Of a DNA stretch of 64,000 nt, positions 34,540-44,203 are shown piece after piece. The stretch is from JAGQSZ01 sp049647585 (lineage in GTDB: Bacteria > Actinomycetota > Acidimicrobiia > Acidimicrobiales > Microtrichaceae). Numbering within the stretch: position 1 is the stretch's first letter; every line of letters begins with the position of its first letter. The position numbers and the translations under genes are program-made. A model generated the notes under the pieces. It was not told the origin of the DNA and searched no databases. It was given only the letters and a program-made list of their open reading frames with translations. The stretch spans positions 186,001 through 250,000 of the forward strand of contig JBARXY010000011.1 of assembly GCA_049647585.1 (NCBI GenBank), in the 5' to 3' direction.

Positions 34540-35253
34540 TCACCGGCTCGCTGCTGCGGTCCGCGACAGCCGGTCCCGCTCCGCGGGAGTCAGGAGCTGC
34601 GGACCTCCCGGTACCCGCTCGTTCACATCTGCGGCTGGATCGAACGCCGAACGGACCCACAAGGTCGTTGCACCACCCGACAACTCCTCGATGTCGACGA
34701 CCACGAGCCCGCCAGCCGACACTCTCGGCGAGCCGGATGGGGCCGGGATCGGTAGCGACCGCCCGCCTTCGTCCACAACAACGGCGACGCGACCGGTGAC
34801 ATCGGCGACGCGACCTGCAAAGGTATCGATCCGCAGGCTCGGCAAGAGTCGAGCTCGTGCTGACGCGGTCAAAGTGGCAAGCCTGGTGAGTGCTCCACCG
34901 GTCCCGAGGTCGACCGCGGCGGGGTCTGGGTCCGGCCCGCTGTTCTCCACCAACCAGTCGGCAACGAATCGGGCCGCCCGGTGACCTGCAAGTCTGGTAG
35001 CTGCCGCGTGCGCTGCTTCCGCAGCAACAATGTCCCCCACTCGGATGAGCCTGGCGACATCGAGCATCAGCGCCGAGTACCAGACGACGCGGCCATCGGC
35101 GCCCCGACCCGAGCGCGGGACGACGGTGATGGGCTCCGCGGGCAGTCCCTTGTCACGGAGTGAGCGCAGTGCCGAGTCGGCACGAAGGTGTCCGCCTGGA
35201 CGAAGCACCTGGGCAAGCTCCATCGAGCTAGCAAGCGGCCAAGCGAGGATCAT
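34540..35253 (-). CDS. Hypothetical protein
   Basis: This 237-residue soluble protein has no recognised family. The first half is alpha-helical and Ala/Arg-rich (LDVARLIRVGDIVAAEAAHAAATRLAGHRAARFVADWLV). The second half looks like beta strands (RIDTFAGRVADVTGRVAVVVDEGGRSLPIPAPSG, then GLVVVDIEELSGGATTLWVRSAF). An alternative start is ATG 35223 (MELAQVL). It lies upstream of hsdR on the same strand in the opposite sense of reading order, so it is not obviously part of the restriction locus. Confidence 0.55.
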   Translation of the reverse strand: MILAWPLASSMELAQVLRPGGHLRADSALRSLRDKGLPAEPITVVPRSGRGADGRVVWYSALMLDVARLIRVGDIVAAEAAHAAATRLAGHRAARFVADWLVENSGPDPDPAAVDLGTGGALTRLATLTASARARLLPSLRIDTFAGRVADVTGRVAVVVDEGGRSLPIPAPSGSPRVSAGGLVVVDIEELSGGATTLWVRSAFDPAADVNERVPGGPQLLTPAERDRLSRTAAASR

Positions 35254-35292
35254 ACTCAGAGCATGGCTCTGAATCCGTATTTCGCAGTGTCA

Positions 35293-35324
35293 GGTAGCAA
35301 GGGTCAGTCGGTAGCCAGAGTCAG
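35293..35324. repeat. Imperfect 17-bp tandem repeat past the hsdR stop
   Basis: GGTAGCAAGGGTCAG and GGTAGCCAGAGTCAG follow each other with a 17-base period, just 3' of hsdR, with further GGTCAG fragments leading into the stop region. Confidence 0.65.
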
Positions 35325-35343
35325 AGGGTCAGGGTTCAGATTG

Positions 35344-38300
35344 TCAATCGGTTTCGTCGTGGAGTTGCTCGTACAGGTCTCGGCCGTAGGTGTGCTTCAG
35401 GTCATCCGCGAAACCCTGGTTGTCGAGCACGGCCTTGAAGATCTCGGCGTTGGCGTCCATACGTCCCAGCACCACGTTCATGAACTTGGCGGCGAACACG
35501 ATCATGAAATTCTCGAACGTGTTGGCCTTGGCCGCTGCGACGAGGTCGGGGTCGCCGGCCCAGTCTCCTTTGAACTGTTCGAACAACAGGGCATCGGTAA
35601 TCGACAGCTGGAACCCATACTTCTCGTTGAGCCGCCCGACGATGGCGGAGAGGAGTTCGGTCTCTGGGTCGCCGGAGGCACCGGCGCCCGCTCCGGGCAA
35701 AGCGTTGAGCGGGGCCGTGGCGTTGTCGCCAATTGCGGCGTCGACGGTGCCACGGGCCTCGATGCGCAGATGGGTTAGCTCCACCTCCGAACCGAGATCG
35801 ATTCCGGCGTCCCCGACCTTGGGCGGCAGGTCGGCAAGCAGGGAACGAGCGAACACATAGAGCTTCTCGAGATCGGCATCGGTCCAGTCCACGATCTGAG
35901 ACAAGAACGAATACGACCGCCCGTAGGTATCGAGATCGCTGCGGAACTGGTCCTGTTCGTCCTCATCGAGTTCGTCGCTGAAGCGTTGCCGAGGTCCGGC
36001 GAGCGCCGCGTAGAGGGCGCCGTTGCCCTTTCGGGCGTTGGCGGCGACCGGAGCGAACACCTCCCAGTAGTGATCGACATCGGTCTGGTCGAACACCCCG
36101 GCGGCTTGAAGGTTGCCCTGGAAGCGGTAGAGCACGTTGGCGTCAACAGGGTCGACGATGGTCGTGTCGAACCACGGTCGGAACGCGTCGGTGATCGTCT
36201 CGGCATCATTGCGGAAGTCGAGAACGAACGGGGGGCCCTTGCCGGGGAAGCTCCGGTTGACCCGCGACAGGGTCTGGACAGCGTTGACGCCTTCCAGCTT
36301 CTTGTCCACGTACATGGCGAGCAGCCGGGGAGCGTCAAAGCCGGTCTGGAACTTCTCGGCGACGATCATCACTTGGAAGCCGTCAACGGGGAATCCCTTC
36401 TCGCCCTTGAACCGCTTGGCGGTCTCCGATTCGGGGAACCCATTCATCGATGGCTCGGTCCAGGCGTTGCCGTTGGGGTCATCGGGGTCGGTGACCTTGC
36501 CCGAGAACGCGACCACGGCGCGGGTGTCGGTGACGTGATGATCGGAGAGGTAACGGTCGATGGCCTGCTTGTAGCGGACCGCGTGCAGCCGTGACGCTGT
36601 CACGATCATCGCCTTGGCGGTGCCGTCGAGCTGGTGGCGGACGTGTTCGCGGAAGTGGTCGACGATGATCTTGGCCCGCTGAGCCACGTTGTGATCGTGC
36701 AGCGAGATAGTTCTGGCTATCTGGGCCGACGCCTTCGCCTTTGGAACCTCAGGGTCACCCGGCTTGGCTTGGCGAACCTTCCAATACACATCGAAGGTCG
36801 TGTACTGGCGGAGGACATCGAGGATGAAACCCTCCTCGATGGCTTGGCGCATCGAGTAGATGTGGAACGGAACCTTGGTCTTTGTCGCCGGGTCGAGCGT
36901 GCCGAAGAGTTCGACGGTTCGAGGCTTGGGGGTGGCTGTGAAGGCGAAGAACGACAAGTTCTTCTGGGTAGCCCGCGCCGCAACTGCCTCAGCGATTCGG
37001 TCCTCGCCGGTGACCGGCTCGCCCGCCTCTTCCTTCTCGGCGATCGCCAGTCGTTCTTCTTCGCTCGCGGACCCGAGAACACCCTTGAGGTCCTTGGCTG
37101 CCTCGCCGGTCTGGGACGAATGAGCTTCGTCGACAATCACCGCGTAGTTCCGCCGCCCAACCGCCAGTGCTGCGTCGACGTGGCTGAAGGTTTGGAGGGT
37201 GCAGAGGATGATGCGGGCCGTCTCGGTCGTGAGCGCGTCGGCCAGGTCCTTGTTCTTCGATCCCCCACCACCGTCGATGCGCCGTACCACCCCGGCGGTC
37301 GACTCGAACTGCATGACCGTGCCCGATAGTTGTTCGTCGAGAACCCGACGGTCGGTGATGACGATCACCTTGTCGAACACGGCCTTGTCGTGGTCGTCGT
37401 GAAGCTGCGACAGCCGGTGTGCGAGCCAGGCGATCGAGTTGGACTTGCCTGAACCTGCCGAGTGCTGGGCCAGGTAGCGGTGCCCGGCACCGTTGACCTT
37501 TGCGTGGGATTCAAGTGCGAGCACACAGTCCCACTGGTGGTAGCGGGGGAAAATCACCGTGCCGGTCTTGTGCCCAGCCTCGTCGACCTCGACGTGGATG
37601 AACCGGCCGAGCAGGTCCAAGAACGCGTCGCGCTGCCACACCCGTTCCCACAGGTACGCGGTGGCGTGACGGCCGTTCGCCGCCGGTGGGTTGCCTTGGC
37701 GGTGCCCGCTCCCCTGGTTGAACGGCAGGAATCGGGTGTCCTCACCGGCGAGCCGGGTGGTCATGAACGCAAGGTGCGGGTCCACAGCAAAATGGACGAC
37801 GGCCCGCTTGGCGAGGAAACGGTCCTTGGGGTCACGATCACGGCGGTACTGCGCTTTGGCGTCGCCGACGTCCTGGCCGGTGAGCGGGTTCTTCAACTCG
37901 ACGGTCGCAACGGCAAGCCCGTTGACCCACAACACCACGTCGATCGTGTTGGTGTTGCCCGCGCTGTAGCGCTGCTGGCGGGTGACCGTCAGCAGGTTCG
38001 CCCGGTAGAGCTCGACCAACAGAGGGGTCAGCCCGTGGGCCGGCTTGAAGTAGCACAGGTCAAAACGACAGCCGTTGCCGCGTACTCCGTTGCGCAGCAC
38101 ATCGATCGTGCCCCGCTGGTCCAACTCGGCGGCGACACGTTGGCGGAACGCCAACTGCGCCGCATCCGCAGAGGGCTGGGTCTTGAGCCACTTCTCCCAC
38201 ATCTCCGGCTGGGTCGCCCCGATGAACGCAACCAGATCGGCTGAGTTGATCCCGGTCACCAGATCCAGATCCTGCACCGCCCCCTGGGTCCACCCGGATT

Positions 38301-38358
38301 CCGAAGTCAGGACGTGGACCACCTCGTCCTCGAAGTCCCGCTCCAACCGTGCCGCCAT
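35344..38358 (-). CDS. hsdR: Type I restriction endonuclease subunit R
   Basis: This 1,004-residue motor/nuclease subunit has an N-terminal nuclease region with AVATVELKNPLTGQD (about residues 145-160, the D..ExK type). The SF2 helicase follows: Walker A QHSAGSGKSNSIAWL (about 295), DEAHSSQTG (about 410), FTATPKP (about 475) and the late VEKFQTGFDAPRLLAMYVDK region. The C-terminal helical part contacts the methylase. HsdR translocates and cuts unmodified DNA when bound to HsdM-HsdS. It is separated from hsdMS by vapBC45 and a DUF222-HNH gene, all on the same strand. No frameshift is seen. Confidence 0.95.
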   Translation of the reverse strand: MAARLERDFEDEVVHVLTSESGWTQGAVQDLDLVTGINSADLVAFIGATQPEMWEKWLKTQPSADAAQLAFRQRVAAELDQRGTIDVLRNGVRGNGCRFDLCYFKPAHGLTPLLVELYRANLLTVTRQQRYSAGNTNTIDVVLWVNGLAVATVELKNPLTGQDVGDAKAQYRRDRDPKDRFLAKRAVVHFAVDPHLAFMTTRLAGEDTRFLPFNQGSGHRQGNPPAANGRHATAYLWERVWQRDAFLDLLGRFIHVEVDEAGHKTGTVIFPRYHQWDCVLALESHAKVNGAGHRYLAQHSAGSGKSNSIAWLAHRLSQLHDDHDKAVFDKVIVITDRRVLDEQLSGTVMQFESTAGVVRRIDGGGGSKNKDLADALTTETARIILCTLQTFSHVDAALAVGRRNYAVIVDEAHSSQTGEAAKDLKGVLGSASEEERLAIAEKEEAGEPVTGEDRIAEAVAARATQKNLSFFAFTATPKPRTVELFGTLDPATKTKVPFHIYSMRQAIEEGFILDVLRQYTTFDVYWKVRQAKPGDPEVPKAKASAQIARTISLHDHNVAQRAKIIVDHFREHVRHQLDGTAKAMIVTASRLHAVRYKQAIDRYLSDHHVTDTRAVVAFSGKVTDPDDPNGNAWTEPSMNGFPESETAKRFKGEKGFPVDGFQVMIVAEKFQTGFDAPRLLAMYVDKKLEGVNAVQTLSRVNRSFPGKGPPFVLDFRNDAETITDAFRPWFDTTIVDPVDANVLYRFQGNLQAAGVFDQTDVDHYWEVFAPVAANARKGNGALYAALAGPRQRFSDELDEDEQDQFRSDLDTYGRSYSFLSQIVDWTDADLEKLYVFARSLLADLPPKVGDAGIDLGSEVELTHLRIEARGTVDAAIGDNATAPLNALPGAGAGASGDPETELLSAIVGRLNEKYGFQLSITDALLFEQFKGDWAGDPDLVAAAKANTFENFMIVFAAKFMNVVLGRMDANAEIFKAVLDNQGFADDLKHTYGRDLYEQLHDETD

Positions 38359-38464
38359 CAGACCGCCATCCTCCCGTGTCGGTCACACTGTGCCACCTGG
38401 CAACAACGTGCGTGTTGACACCACTGTCCCTTGTAACACTGTCCCACCAATGGTTACGGAGACA

Positions 38465-38887
38465 TTACGACGGCGGCGGCCACCGTCGTTCAATTCCTCT
38501 GGACTGGACAACGTACACATACGGACCGGGCTTTCGAGCCCGCTGCACGATGCGGTGCAGGTTGGCCGAAAAGCGCTCCGCCATCTGTGGACCGGTGAGG
38601 TTCGAGTTCGGGAGTGCGAACAGGCGGATGGACGTCGACTCAAGGGTCTCGGTGTGCGCACTAATTATCGATGCGTCTTTGGTCAGGGCGATCCACCCCT
38701 CATTCGCGACAAAGCGGATCCATTGGTCGTCGCCAACGTGTTGACCGTCGTTTTCGAACACGTCAGACATCAACACAACTCGATAGCCCGCAGCGGTGAC
38801 CGCCTCAGCGACGTGGCGGCGTCCCAGACCACGGTCGAGAAAGAAGGTGTCGGTCGGTTCGCTACGCCGCGGCCGGGAGGAGGGCAC
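38465..38887 (-). CDS. VapC45-like PIN-domain toxin
   Basis: About 140 residues in the PIN-like fold of VapC45/DUF5615 proteins: DTFFLDRGLGRRHVAEAV near the start supplies the first acidic site, VLMSDVFEND.VGDDQWIRFVANEGWIALTKDASI carries the next acids, then LPNSNLTGPQMAERF. The expected role is an RNase toxin inhibited by the upstream gene's product. I start at GTG 38887, 26 bases inside the antitoxin gene, because that gives the family's usual length (Rv2019 is 138 residues by recall). Longer upstream frames are shadows of the antitoxin gene. Confidence 0.8.
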   Translation of the reverse strand: MPSSRPRRSEPTDTFFLDRGLGRRHVAEAVTAAGYRVVLMSDVFENDGQHVGDDQWIRFVANEGWIALTKDASIISAHTETLESTSIRLFALPNSNLTGPQMAERFSANLHRIVQRARKPGPYVYVVQSRGIERRWPPPS

Positions 38888-39626
38888 CGAGAGCCGCTTC
38901 GATGTCGCTGACGGGAATGTCGTAGTCATCCGCAATCGAGGACACAGACTCACCCGCCCTTCGTCGTGAAAGCACCGCTGACAGTGGGGCACCGCCGTGA
39001 ACGAACAGCGGATCGCCGGATGCAACATCGGGTCGCACGTAGAGGACGGGTTCCGGCGTGATCGGAAGTGCCAGACCAGTAGCCCAGGTGTCCTCGAATG
39101 TAATCCGTTGCAGGTAGTCGACGATCACCTCGTGGAACACCCGCTGTCCGGACGTCACCTCGGTGAGGGTGAGGAGGCGGAGCGCTCTGTCTCCGACGGA
39201 CTCGGCGTAGTCGTAGAGGATCTGAGCGCCGTCGGTGAAGAGACGTTTGGAGGCAAGAGCGTGCTCCAGTTCGCCTTGAGCATCGAGCTCCTCCAGCGCT
39301 CGGCGGATGCGCTGCAACGGCAGGCCCGTCTGGCGGAAGGCCTGGACCACCGTGGCCTCTACCAAACCGATGAACGGCACCCGCTCGGCACCTGGCGGTG
39401 TCGGGAGGCTCGTAATTATGGGACCTTTCGACACAGTCGGTCGTCCGGGAAAGTGCCTCGTGTAGCCCTTCGCCCATGATGCCAATGTCGAGGGGGACAT
39501 CCCGACGTAGCGCGCAGCTTCGCTGAACGTGTACAGCGGTTGGGTAAATCTACGATCTTCGGCCACATTTCTCCTGATCGATGCCGCCACCGAGCCTACG
39601 TGCCCAGTCAGCCGTGCCAATGCCAT
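38862..39626 (-). CDS. VapB45-like antitoxin with DUF433-type domain
   Basis: About 254 residues. The N-terminus has a MerR-like helix-turn-helix (LYTFSEAARYVGMSPSTLASWAKGYTR, about residues 26-52). The middle is FIGLVEATVVQAFRQTGLPLQRIRRALEELD. The C-terminal DUF433-type domain ends SVLSRRRAGESVSSIADDYDIPVSDIEAALGAL, the small DNA-binding fold found in VapB45 (Rv2018). It likely both represses the operon and neutralises the overlapping PIN toxin. ATG 39626 is preferred to 39698 by comparison with the family; the start is uncertain. Confidence 0.8.
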   Translation of the reverse strand: MALARLTGHVGSVAASIRRNVAEDRRFTQPLYTFSEAARYVGMSPSTLASWAKGYTRHFPGRPTVSKGPIITSLPTPPGAERVPFIGLVEATVVQAFRQTGLPLQRIRRALEELDAQGELEHALASKRLFTDGAQILYDYAESVGDRALRLLTLTEVTSGQRVFHEVIVDYLQRITFEDTWATGLALPITPEPVLYVRPDVASGDPLFVHGGAPLSAVLSRRRAGESVSSIADDYDIPVSDIEAALGALLPAAA

Positions 39627-39684
39627 TCTCCCGGTGAAAACAACGTTCCCTTGGTCCGCTACGCCGCCGTGCGGCCCGGAGCGA

Positions 39685-40884
39685 CTAGTTGCGGTCACGG
39701 TTGTGGGGGCCGCAGAGGCGACGGAGGTTGGCGAGGATGGTCGGACCTCCTAGGGCGTAGGGCTGGTCGTGGTCGTACTGGAGAAACTCAGTGGCATGAC
39801 AGCCGGGGTGACGGCACTCTTCGTCGATCTGGTCGAGCACTCTGCGTTGCCGCCGGGTCGGGAACCGCCGCCGTGGGCTGGCATCGATCGGTTGACGCTG
39901 CGAGTCGTGCATCAGTAAGGACACGAACGCCTCAGGGAGCAGCTTGCCGACTGCATGGTCCGACAGCGGTGTGCCATCAGCAAGGGTGTTGCCGTCGCCT
40001 CGGACGTGAAGGACCACTTCAGCGGTGACCGCCCCGCCAGCGGTCGCAACCTTGACCAACGCGTCGGCCCGTTGCTGACCAAGCGACGCGCCCGCGGGAG
40101 CGTGGTTGCTAGCTACAACAGTGTCAATCGTGGCGCACAGCGCACCGGCGGCCTCGGGTGTGAGGCGTGCGGTGATCACGACCATGCCGTCAGGCTCGGT
40201 CCGCCACGAGACCGAGCGAGCTTCGTACTGACGCTTACGGATCGTTTCTGGGTCATCGTTACGGTGGGACCACGCGGCAACCGCTGCACCGAGGCGACCC
40301 GCCGAAGTCCGCACCGCAATGTCGAGCAGGTCACCGATGTTGTCATCGGAGAGGTGCGGAACAAGAACCCGGGCCTTGGCGTAGGACACGTCTCCGTTTG
40401 CCATCGCCTGGTCCAGCGTCGGGTATTGACGCATGGCTCGGGCGACTCGGACCTGGGTCCGGGCGGTGGAAACCTCGATATCGCAGATGCTTGCCAGCCA
40501 TGCCGCACATGACAATGCTCCCCACGCTGCCCACCTGCCCCGCAGATCCAGCTCGCCGACGAGCACCAGCAGTTCGTAGGTGCCGGCAGATAGGCGACCC
40601 GACAGTTCGATCACCTCGGCCTCCAACCCATCAACCGGACGATCAAGCAACTCGGCCCGAGCCCGCGGGCGCGCCGAGCCCAAGTGCCGGGGTTGATCGG
40701 TCGGAGCGACAGGCGACGATCCACAATCATCGGACCCGGACGGCGACGATCCGTCAGTACCGACCCCAGAGCTGTCGATGCTGTTGCCGTTACGGCGCTT
40801 GGTGCCATCGATGTTCGCTTTGGTGACGCTGATTTTGGTGGTGCCGCCGCCACCGTTTGATCCGTTGCCCTCTTCTGATCTCAC
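39685..40884 (-). CDS. DUF222 protein with HNH endonuclease motif (13E12 repeat family)
   Basis: This 399-residue protein has a disordered Ser/Gly/Asp-rich N-terminus (1-75). The DUF222 helical domain runs about 85-320: GRWAAWGALSCAAWLASICDIEVSTARTQVRVARAMRQYP, then VSYAKARVLVPHL. A C-terminal HNH motif reads CRHPGCHATEFLQYDHDQPYALGGPTILANLRRLCGPHN. The protein stops right after the last histidine, shorter than most relatives. These multicopy 13E12 proteins are probable DNA endonucleases. A LexA-type box lies 23 bases upstream, as known for mycobacterial 13E12 genes, so DNA damage probably induces it. It splits hsdS from hsdR. Confidence 0.88.
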   Translation of the reverse strand: MRSEEGNGSNGGGGTTKISVTKANIDGTKRRNGNSIDSSGVGTDGSSPSGSDDCGSSPVAPTDQPRHLGSARPRARAELLDRPVDGLEAEVIELSGRLSAGTYELLVLVGELDLRGRWAAWGALSCAAWLASICDIEVSTARTQVRVARAMRQYPTLDQAMANGDVSYAKARVLVPHLSDDNIGDLLDIAVRTSAGRLGAAVAAWSHRNDDPETIRKRQYEARSVSWRTEPDGMVVITARLTPEAAGALCATIDTVVASNHAPAGASLGQQRADALVKVATAGGAVTAEVVLHVRGDGNTLADGTPLSDHAVGKLLPEAFVSLLMHDSQRQPIDASPRRRFPTRRQRRVLDQIDEECRHPGCHATEFLQYDHDQPYALGGPTILANLRRLCGPHNRDRN

Positions 40885-40906
40885 TGTTCTCAGGCTCCCC
40901 AGCTAG

Positions 40907-40922
40907 TCGAACTTATGTTCTA
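40907..40922 (-). promoter_or_regulatory. LexA (SOS) box before the DUF222-HNH gene
   Basis: TCGAAC-TTAT-GTTCTA matches the actinobacterial SOS-box consensus TCGAAC-N4-GTTCGA at all but one position and lies 23 bases before the GTG start. The surrounding 55 bases recur in decayed form at 45549-45600. Confidence 0.78.
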
Positions 40923-41113
40923 CTAGCCTACAAATCAGGTGTGACAGTGAGCCGAGGGGGTCTGCCGAGAGAGCGCCAAACAATGCCTCCTATCCCATCC
41001 GACCACGCGTCCGCGGGAGTGCCGGCAACTGGGGACGCAGCATGTGCGACCGCTGGCGCGCCGCCCGACCTACCCCTGCATCTCGCCCTCACCGCGGGGA
41101 TCATGCGGTGCTG

Positions 41114-42277
41114 TCAGAGCGCGAGTTCCCCGGTCACCGCCGCCGTTATCAACGCCTGTCGGCGTTCGCGTAGTAGGTCGATCTGAGACTGCAGCCCCCG
41201 TCTGGTCAAGTCGATGGCGGCCCAGGCACGCCGCACGCTGCTGACGATGGTGATCTGATGTGAGAGGCTTGGGAGGGGCACGTTCATGGCCTTCATGATG
41301 TCCAGGTTGATCATCAACCTCGTCGACCCCCTGGCTTCGACACTGGTTGCAGCAGCCCCCGCAGGTGACGAACAAAACATGGCGAGGTAGTCGGCGACGG
41401 CGACTGCTCCGTCGACGCGCGCACAGAAGCACTTCCCTTTCACGATGGCTCGGCCAAGTTCCGGTGCTACACACGCTCGTCCGGCGTGGTTTCTGGCATC
41501 TCCCAACCCAGCAATGAGCAAGTCGCCAGGCTCCACGCGGTGGCGTTGGAACTCGTGGAATCGGTCATCAGGGATGTGCGCGAGGTCCCCACTTCGCCAT
41601 TCTGCGAACCCGATGTTTCCCAGTCGAACGACTGCCACTCCAGCCTCTGAGTAGTCACTACTGGAAAAGGCGCTACCGAACGGTCCATCAGTGATGGCGG
41701 TCAATGCACGCCTCAGAGGCACAATTGGATAGCCGCCCTTTGCGATCACCTTCGACAGGACGAGCCAGCGGCGCTCATCAAGTAGGTCGATCATCTGTTG
41801 TTTGGCGGTGATGAGGGCGTCGATCCGGGCTGTCTCGGCATCCAGGAAGTCAGCGATCCGCCGCTGCTGGTCGAGGTCGTAGACCGGAACCCTGGCCCTC
41901 ATCATGTCGTCCTGAGTCAGCTTGTCTCGGGTGGAGCCGGTGACGAGCGGTCTCCAGTCCATGGCATTCAGGGCATACGTCAGGTACCTGCCGTTTGATC
42001 CTGTCGGGCGTAGAACGTGGATGTGGTTGTTGGCCCAGACCGGACCGGTCACGTGGAACGCGACCTCTCGGGTTGGATCATCGAACGGCGCGCCGTCCTC
42101 TCCAAGGAGCACCAACTCCTCGTCGAATATGTGCTCGACGACCCGGTCAACGATACCGTTCGCTCCCCAGTACGGGATGGTGCCCTGCAACTCGGACCGC
42201 TGATCTCTGTTGAGCGGTACCCGCTGGCCATCCAGGCACCGCACTAAGCGCCGCAGCGACACAGTTCGTGTCGTCAC
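41114..42277 (-). CDS. hsdS: Type I restriction-modification specificity subunit
   Basis: This 387-residue protein has two target-recognition domains with their conserved helical spacers: VPVYDLDQQRRIADFLDAETARIDALITAKQQMIDLLDERR (about residues 130-170) and VPLPSLSHQITIVSSVRRAWAAIDLTRRGLQSQIDLLRERRQ (about 333-375). Each TRD reads one half of a bipartite DNA target. The ATG overlaps the hsdM stop by four bases, so M and S are cotranslated. No phase-variable repeat tract is visible. Confidence 0.94.
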   Translation of the reverse strand: MTTRTVSLRRLVRCLDGQRVPLNRDQRSELQGTIPYWGANGIVDRVVEHIFDEELVLLGEDGAPFDDPTREVAFHVTGPVWANNHIHVLRPTGSNGRYLTYALNAMDWRPLVTGSTRDKLTQDDMMRARVPVYDLDQQRRIADFLDAETARIDALITAKQQMIDLLDERRWLVLSKVIAKGGYPIVPLRRALTAITDGPFGSAFSSSDYSEAGVAVVRLGNIGFAEWRSGDLAHIPDDRFHEFQRHRVEPGDLLIAGLGDARNHAGRACVAPELGRAIVKGKCFCARVDGAVAVADYLAMFCSSPAGAAATSVEARGSTRLMINLDIMKAMNVPLPSLSHQITIVSSVRRAWAAIDLTRRGLQSQIDLLRERRQALITAAVTGELAL

Positions 42278-44076
42278 TCCGTCACCTCGGCCAATAGCCG
42301 CTGGACCTCAGCCTCCAGGGCCTTGAGTTCCGCGTCGATCTCCTCCAGTGGCCGCGGTGGCACGTAGTTGTAAAAGTGCCTCGTGAGAGGGATTTCGTAC
42401 CCGATCTTGGTCTTGGTGTAATCGACCCAGGCGTCTGGGACCCACGGGTGGATCTCGGCCTCGACATACGCATCGACCACCGCCTGGTGCGCCGGATCGG
42501 CGAGGCGCTTGGCGGCACCCTCGTCGGCCTCATCCCACTCTGGCGTTCCGTCGGGCAGCGGCACGTTCTCCTGGTCGCGCAACTTGGCGTCAGCCTTCGA
42601 ATTGCCCTTGCGGTCCGTCACCGGCTTGCCGTCTTCGTCAACCAGAGGTCGCTCGACGGTGATGCGCTGGAAGCCGAACGACTCGTTGGGAAAGATCTTC
42701 ACCCGGTCGCCGTCGACGAAGCCGCCGTAGAGCCCGACGATCTCGGCAATCTGGTCATCGCTGATTCGCTTACGTTTGTCGCCGAGCGACTTGGGCATCT
42801 TCTCGAACAGGTCACGGGCGTCTACGAGCTGCACCTTGCCCTGACGTTCGGGGCGCTTACGGTTCGACACGATCCAGAAGTACGTGGAGATGCCGGTGTT
42901 GTAGAAGAGCTGGTCCGGCAGGGCCACCACAGCTTCGAGCCAGTCGTTCTCGATTATCCAGCGACGGATCTCCGATTCACCCGAGCCGGCGGCACCTGTG
43001 AACAGCGGCGATCCGTTGAACACGATCGCCAAGCGGGAGCCACCCTCAGACGGCGCCTTCATCTTGGAGACCATATGTTGGAGGAACAGCAGCGACCCGT
43101 CGTTGATGCGCGGCAACCCGGCACCGAACCTACCGGCGAAACCCAGATTTTTGGCTTCGGTCTTCACAGCGTCGGCGACCTTCTTCCACTCGACCCCGAA
43201 GGGCGGGTTGGCTAGCAGGTAGTCAAAGCGACGACCTACGAAACGGTCCTGGCTGAACGAGTTGCCCGACTGCACGTTCTCCGAACTCTGGCCCTTCAGC
43301 ATCAGGTCCGAGCGGCACATGGCAAACGACTCGTCGTTGAGTTCCTGGCCGTACACCTCCAGGTGCGCGCTCGGGTTGAGTTCGCCCAGGCGGTCGGTTG
43401 CTATCGCCAACATGCCGCCCGTGCCACACGCCGGGTCGAACAAGGTTCGTATCGCAGCGTCGCCGCGTAGGGCCTGGTCGTCCTCGATGAACAACAGGTC
43501 GACCATGATCCGGATCACCTCACGGGGCGTGAAGTGCTCGCCGGCTGTTTCATTCGATTGCTCCGAGAAGCGGCGGATCAGCTCTTCGTAGAGGTAGCCC
43601 ATCTGGTCGTTGTCGACCACGTTCGTGTGCAGGTCGATCCCGGCGAACTTGCCGACCACCTGATAGAGCAGGTCGGCTTCGTCGAGCTTGGTGATCTGGT
43701 CATCGAAGCGGAACTTGGCAATCACCTCTTGGGCTCCGGGCGAGAACCCCAGCAGGTAGGCCCGCAGGTTGGCGGCCACGTTCGCAGGGTCCGCAGCGAG
43801 CTTGTCGAACGTCAACGGTGAGGTGTTGTAGAACTCCCGTCCCGCCACCACCTGTAACGCCTGGTCCGGGTCGTTCACCTTCCCGGCAAGCTGAGCGGCT
43901 CGATCTACTACCGCCGCGCGGGTATCACCCATCACGCAGTCGAGGCGACGGATCACAGTGAGCGGCAGGATCACCTTGCCGTATTCGGACTGCTTGTAGT
44001 CACCACGCAGAAGGTCCGCCACCGACCAGATGAAGTTGACCTTGTCGGTGAACGACGAAACATCCGAACTCGCCAC
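42274..44076 (-). CDS. hsdM: Type I DNA adenine methyltransferase subunit
   Basis: About 600 residues with SAM-binding DPACGTGGMLAIATD (about 213-227) and catalytic NPPFGVEW (about 290), preceded by FTPREVIRIMVDLLF. It methylates adenine in the HsdS target and forms the complex with HsdR. I use GTG 44076 because AGGAGG lies seven bases upstream, the best ribosome site in the window; the open frame extends to 44145 but that part is unlike the family. The AAA ATPase gene lies 128 bases upstream on the same strand. Confidence 0.95.
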   Translation of the reverse strand: MASSDVSSFTDKVNFIWSVADLLRGDYKQSEYGKVILPLTVIRRLDCVMGDTRAAVVDRAAQLAGKVNDPDQALQVVAGREFYNTSPLTFDKLAADPANVAANLRAYLLGFSPGAQEVIAKFRFDDQITKLDEADLLYQVVGKFAGIDLHTNVVDNDQMGYLYEELIRRFSEQSNETAGEHFTPREVIRIMVDLLFIEDDQALRGDAAIRTLFDPACGTGGMLAIATDRLGELNPSAHLEVYGQELNDESFAMCRSDLMLKGQSSENVQSGNSFSQDRFVGRRFDYLLANPPFGVEWKKVADAVKTEAKNLGFAGRFGAGLPRINDGSLLFLQHMVSKMKAPSEGGSRLAIVFNGSPLFTGAAGSGESEIRRWIIENDWLEAVVALPDQLFYNTGISTYFWIVSNRKRPERQGKVQLVDARDLFEKMPKSLGDKRKRISDDQIAEIVGLYGGFVDGDRVKIFPNESFGFQRITVERPLVDEDGKPVTDRKGNSKADAKLRDQENVPLPDGTPEWDEADEGAAKRLADPAHQAVVDAYVEAEIHPWVPDAWVDYTKTKIGYEIPLTRHFYNYVPPRPLEEIDAELKALEAEVQRLLAEVTE

Positions 44077-44203
44077 GCGTAACCCTCCTGAGACTCCCTC
44101 GGATGGTACGGCCAATCCGAAGTGGGAAAGATTGGGACGGAACATAAGCGGTTCAAATGACCGTGTATCCCCCCTTTTCGTTCCAGGCCGCGTGGTGAGA
44201 AAG

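Noticed and set aside
34352..34660. Minus-strand frame of 102 codons between the SDR gene and the hypothetical gene
   Set aside because: It overlaps the end of the better-supported gene at 34540, and its N-terminal part is an out-of-frame Arg-rich shadow.
37462..38244. Open frame of 260 codons on the plus strand opposite hsdR
   Set aside because: It mirrors the codon pattern of hsdR in a GC-rich genome and has no domain resemblance; the hsdR frame carries all family motifs.
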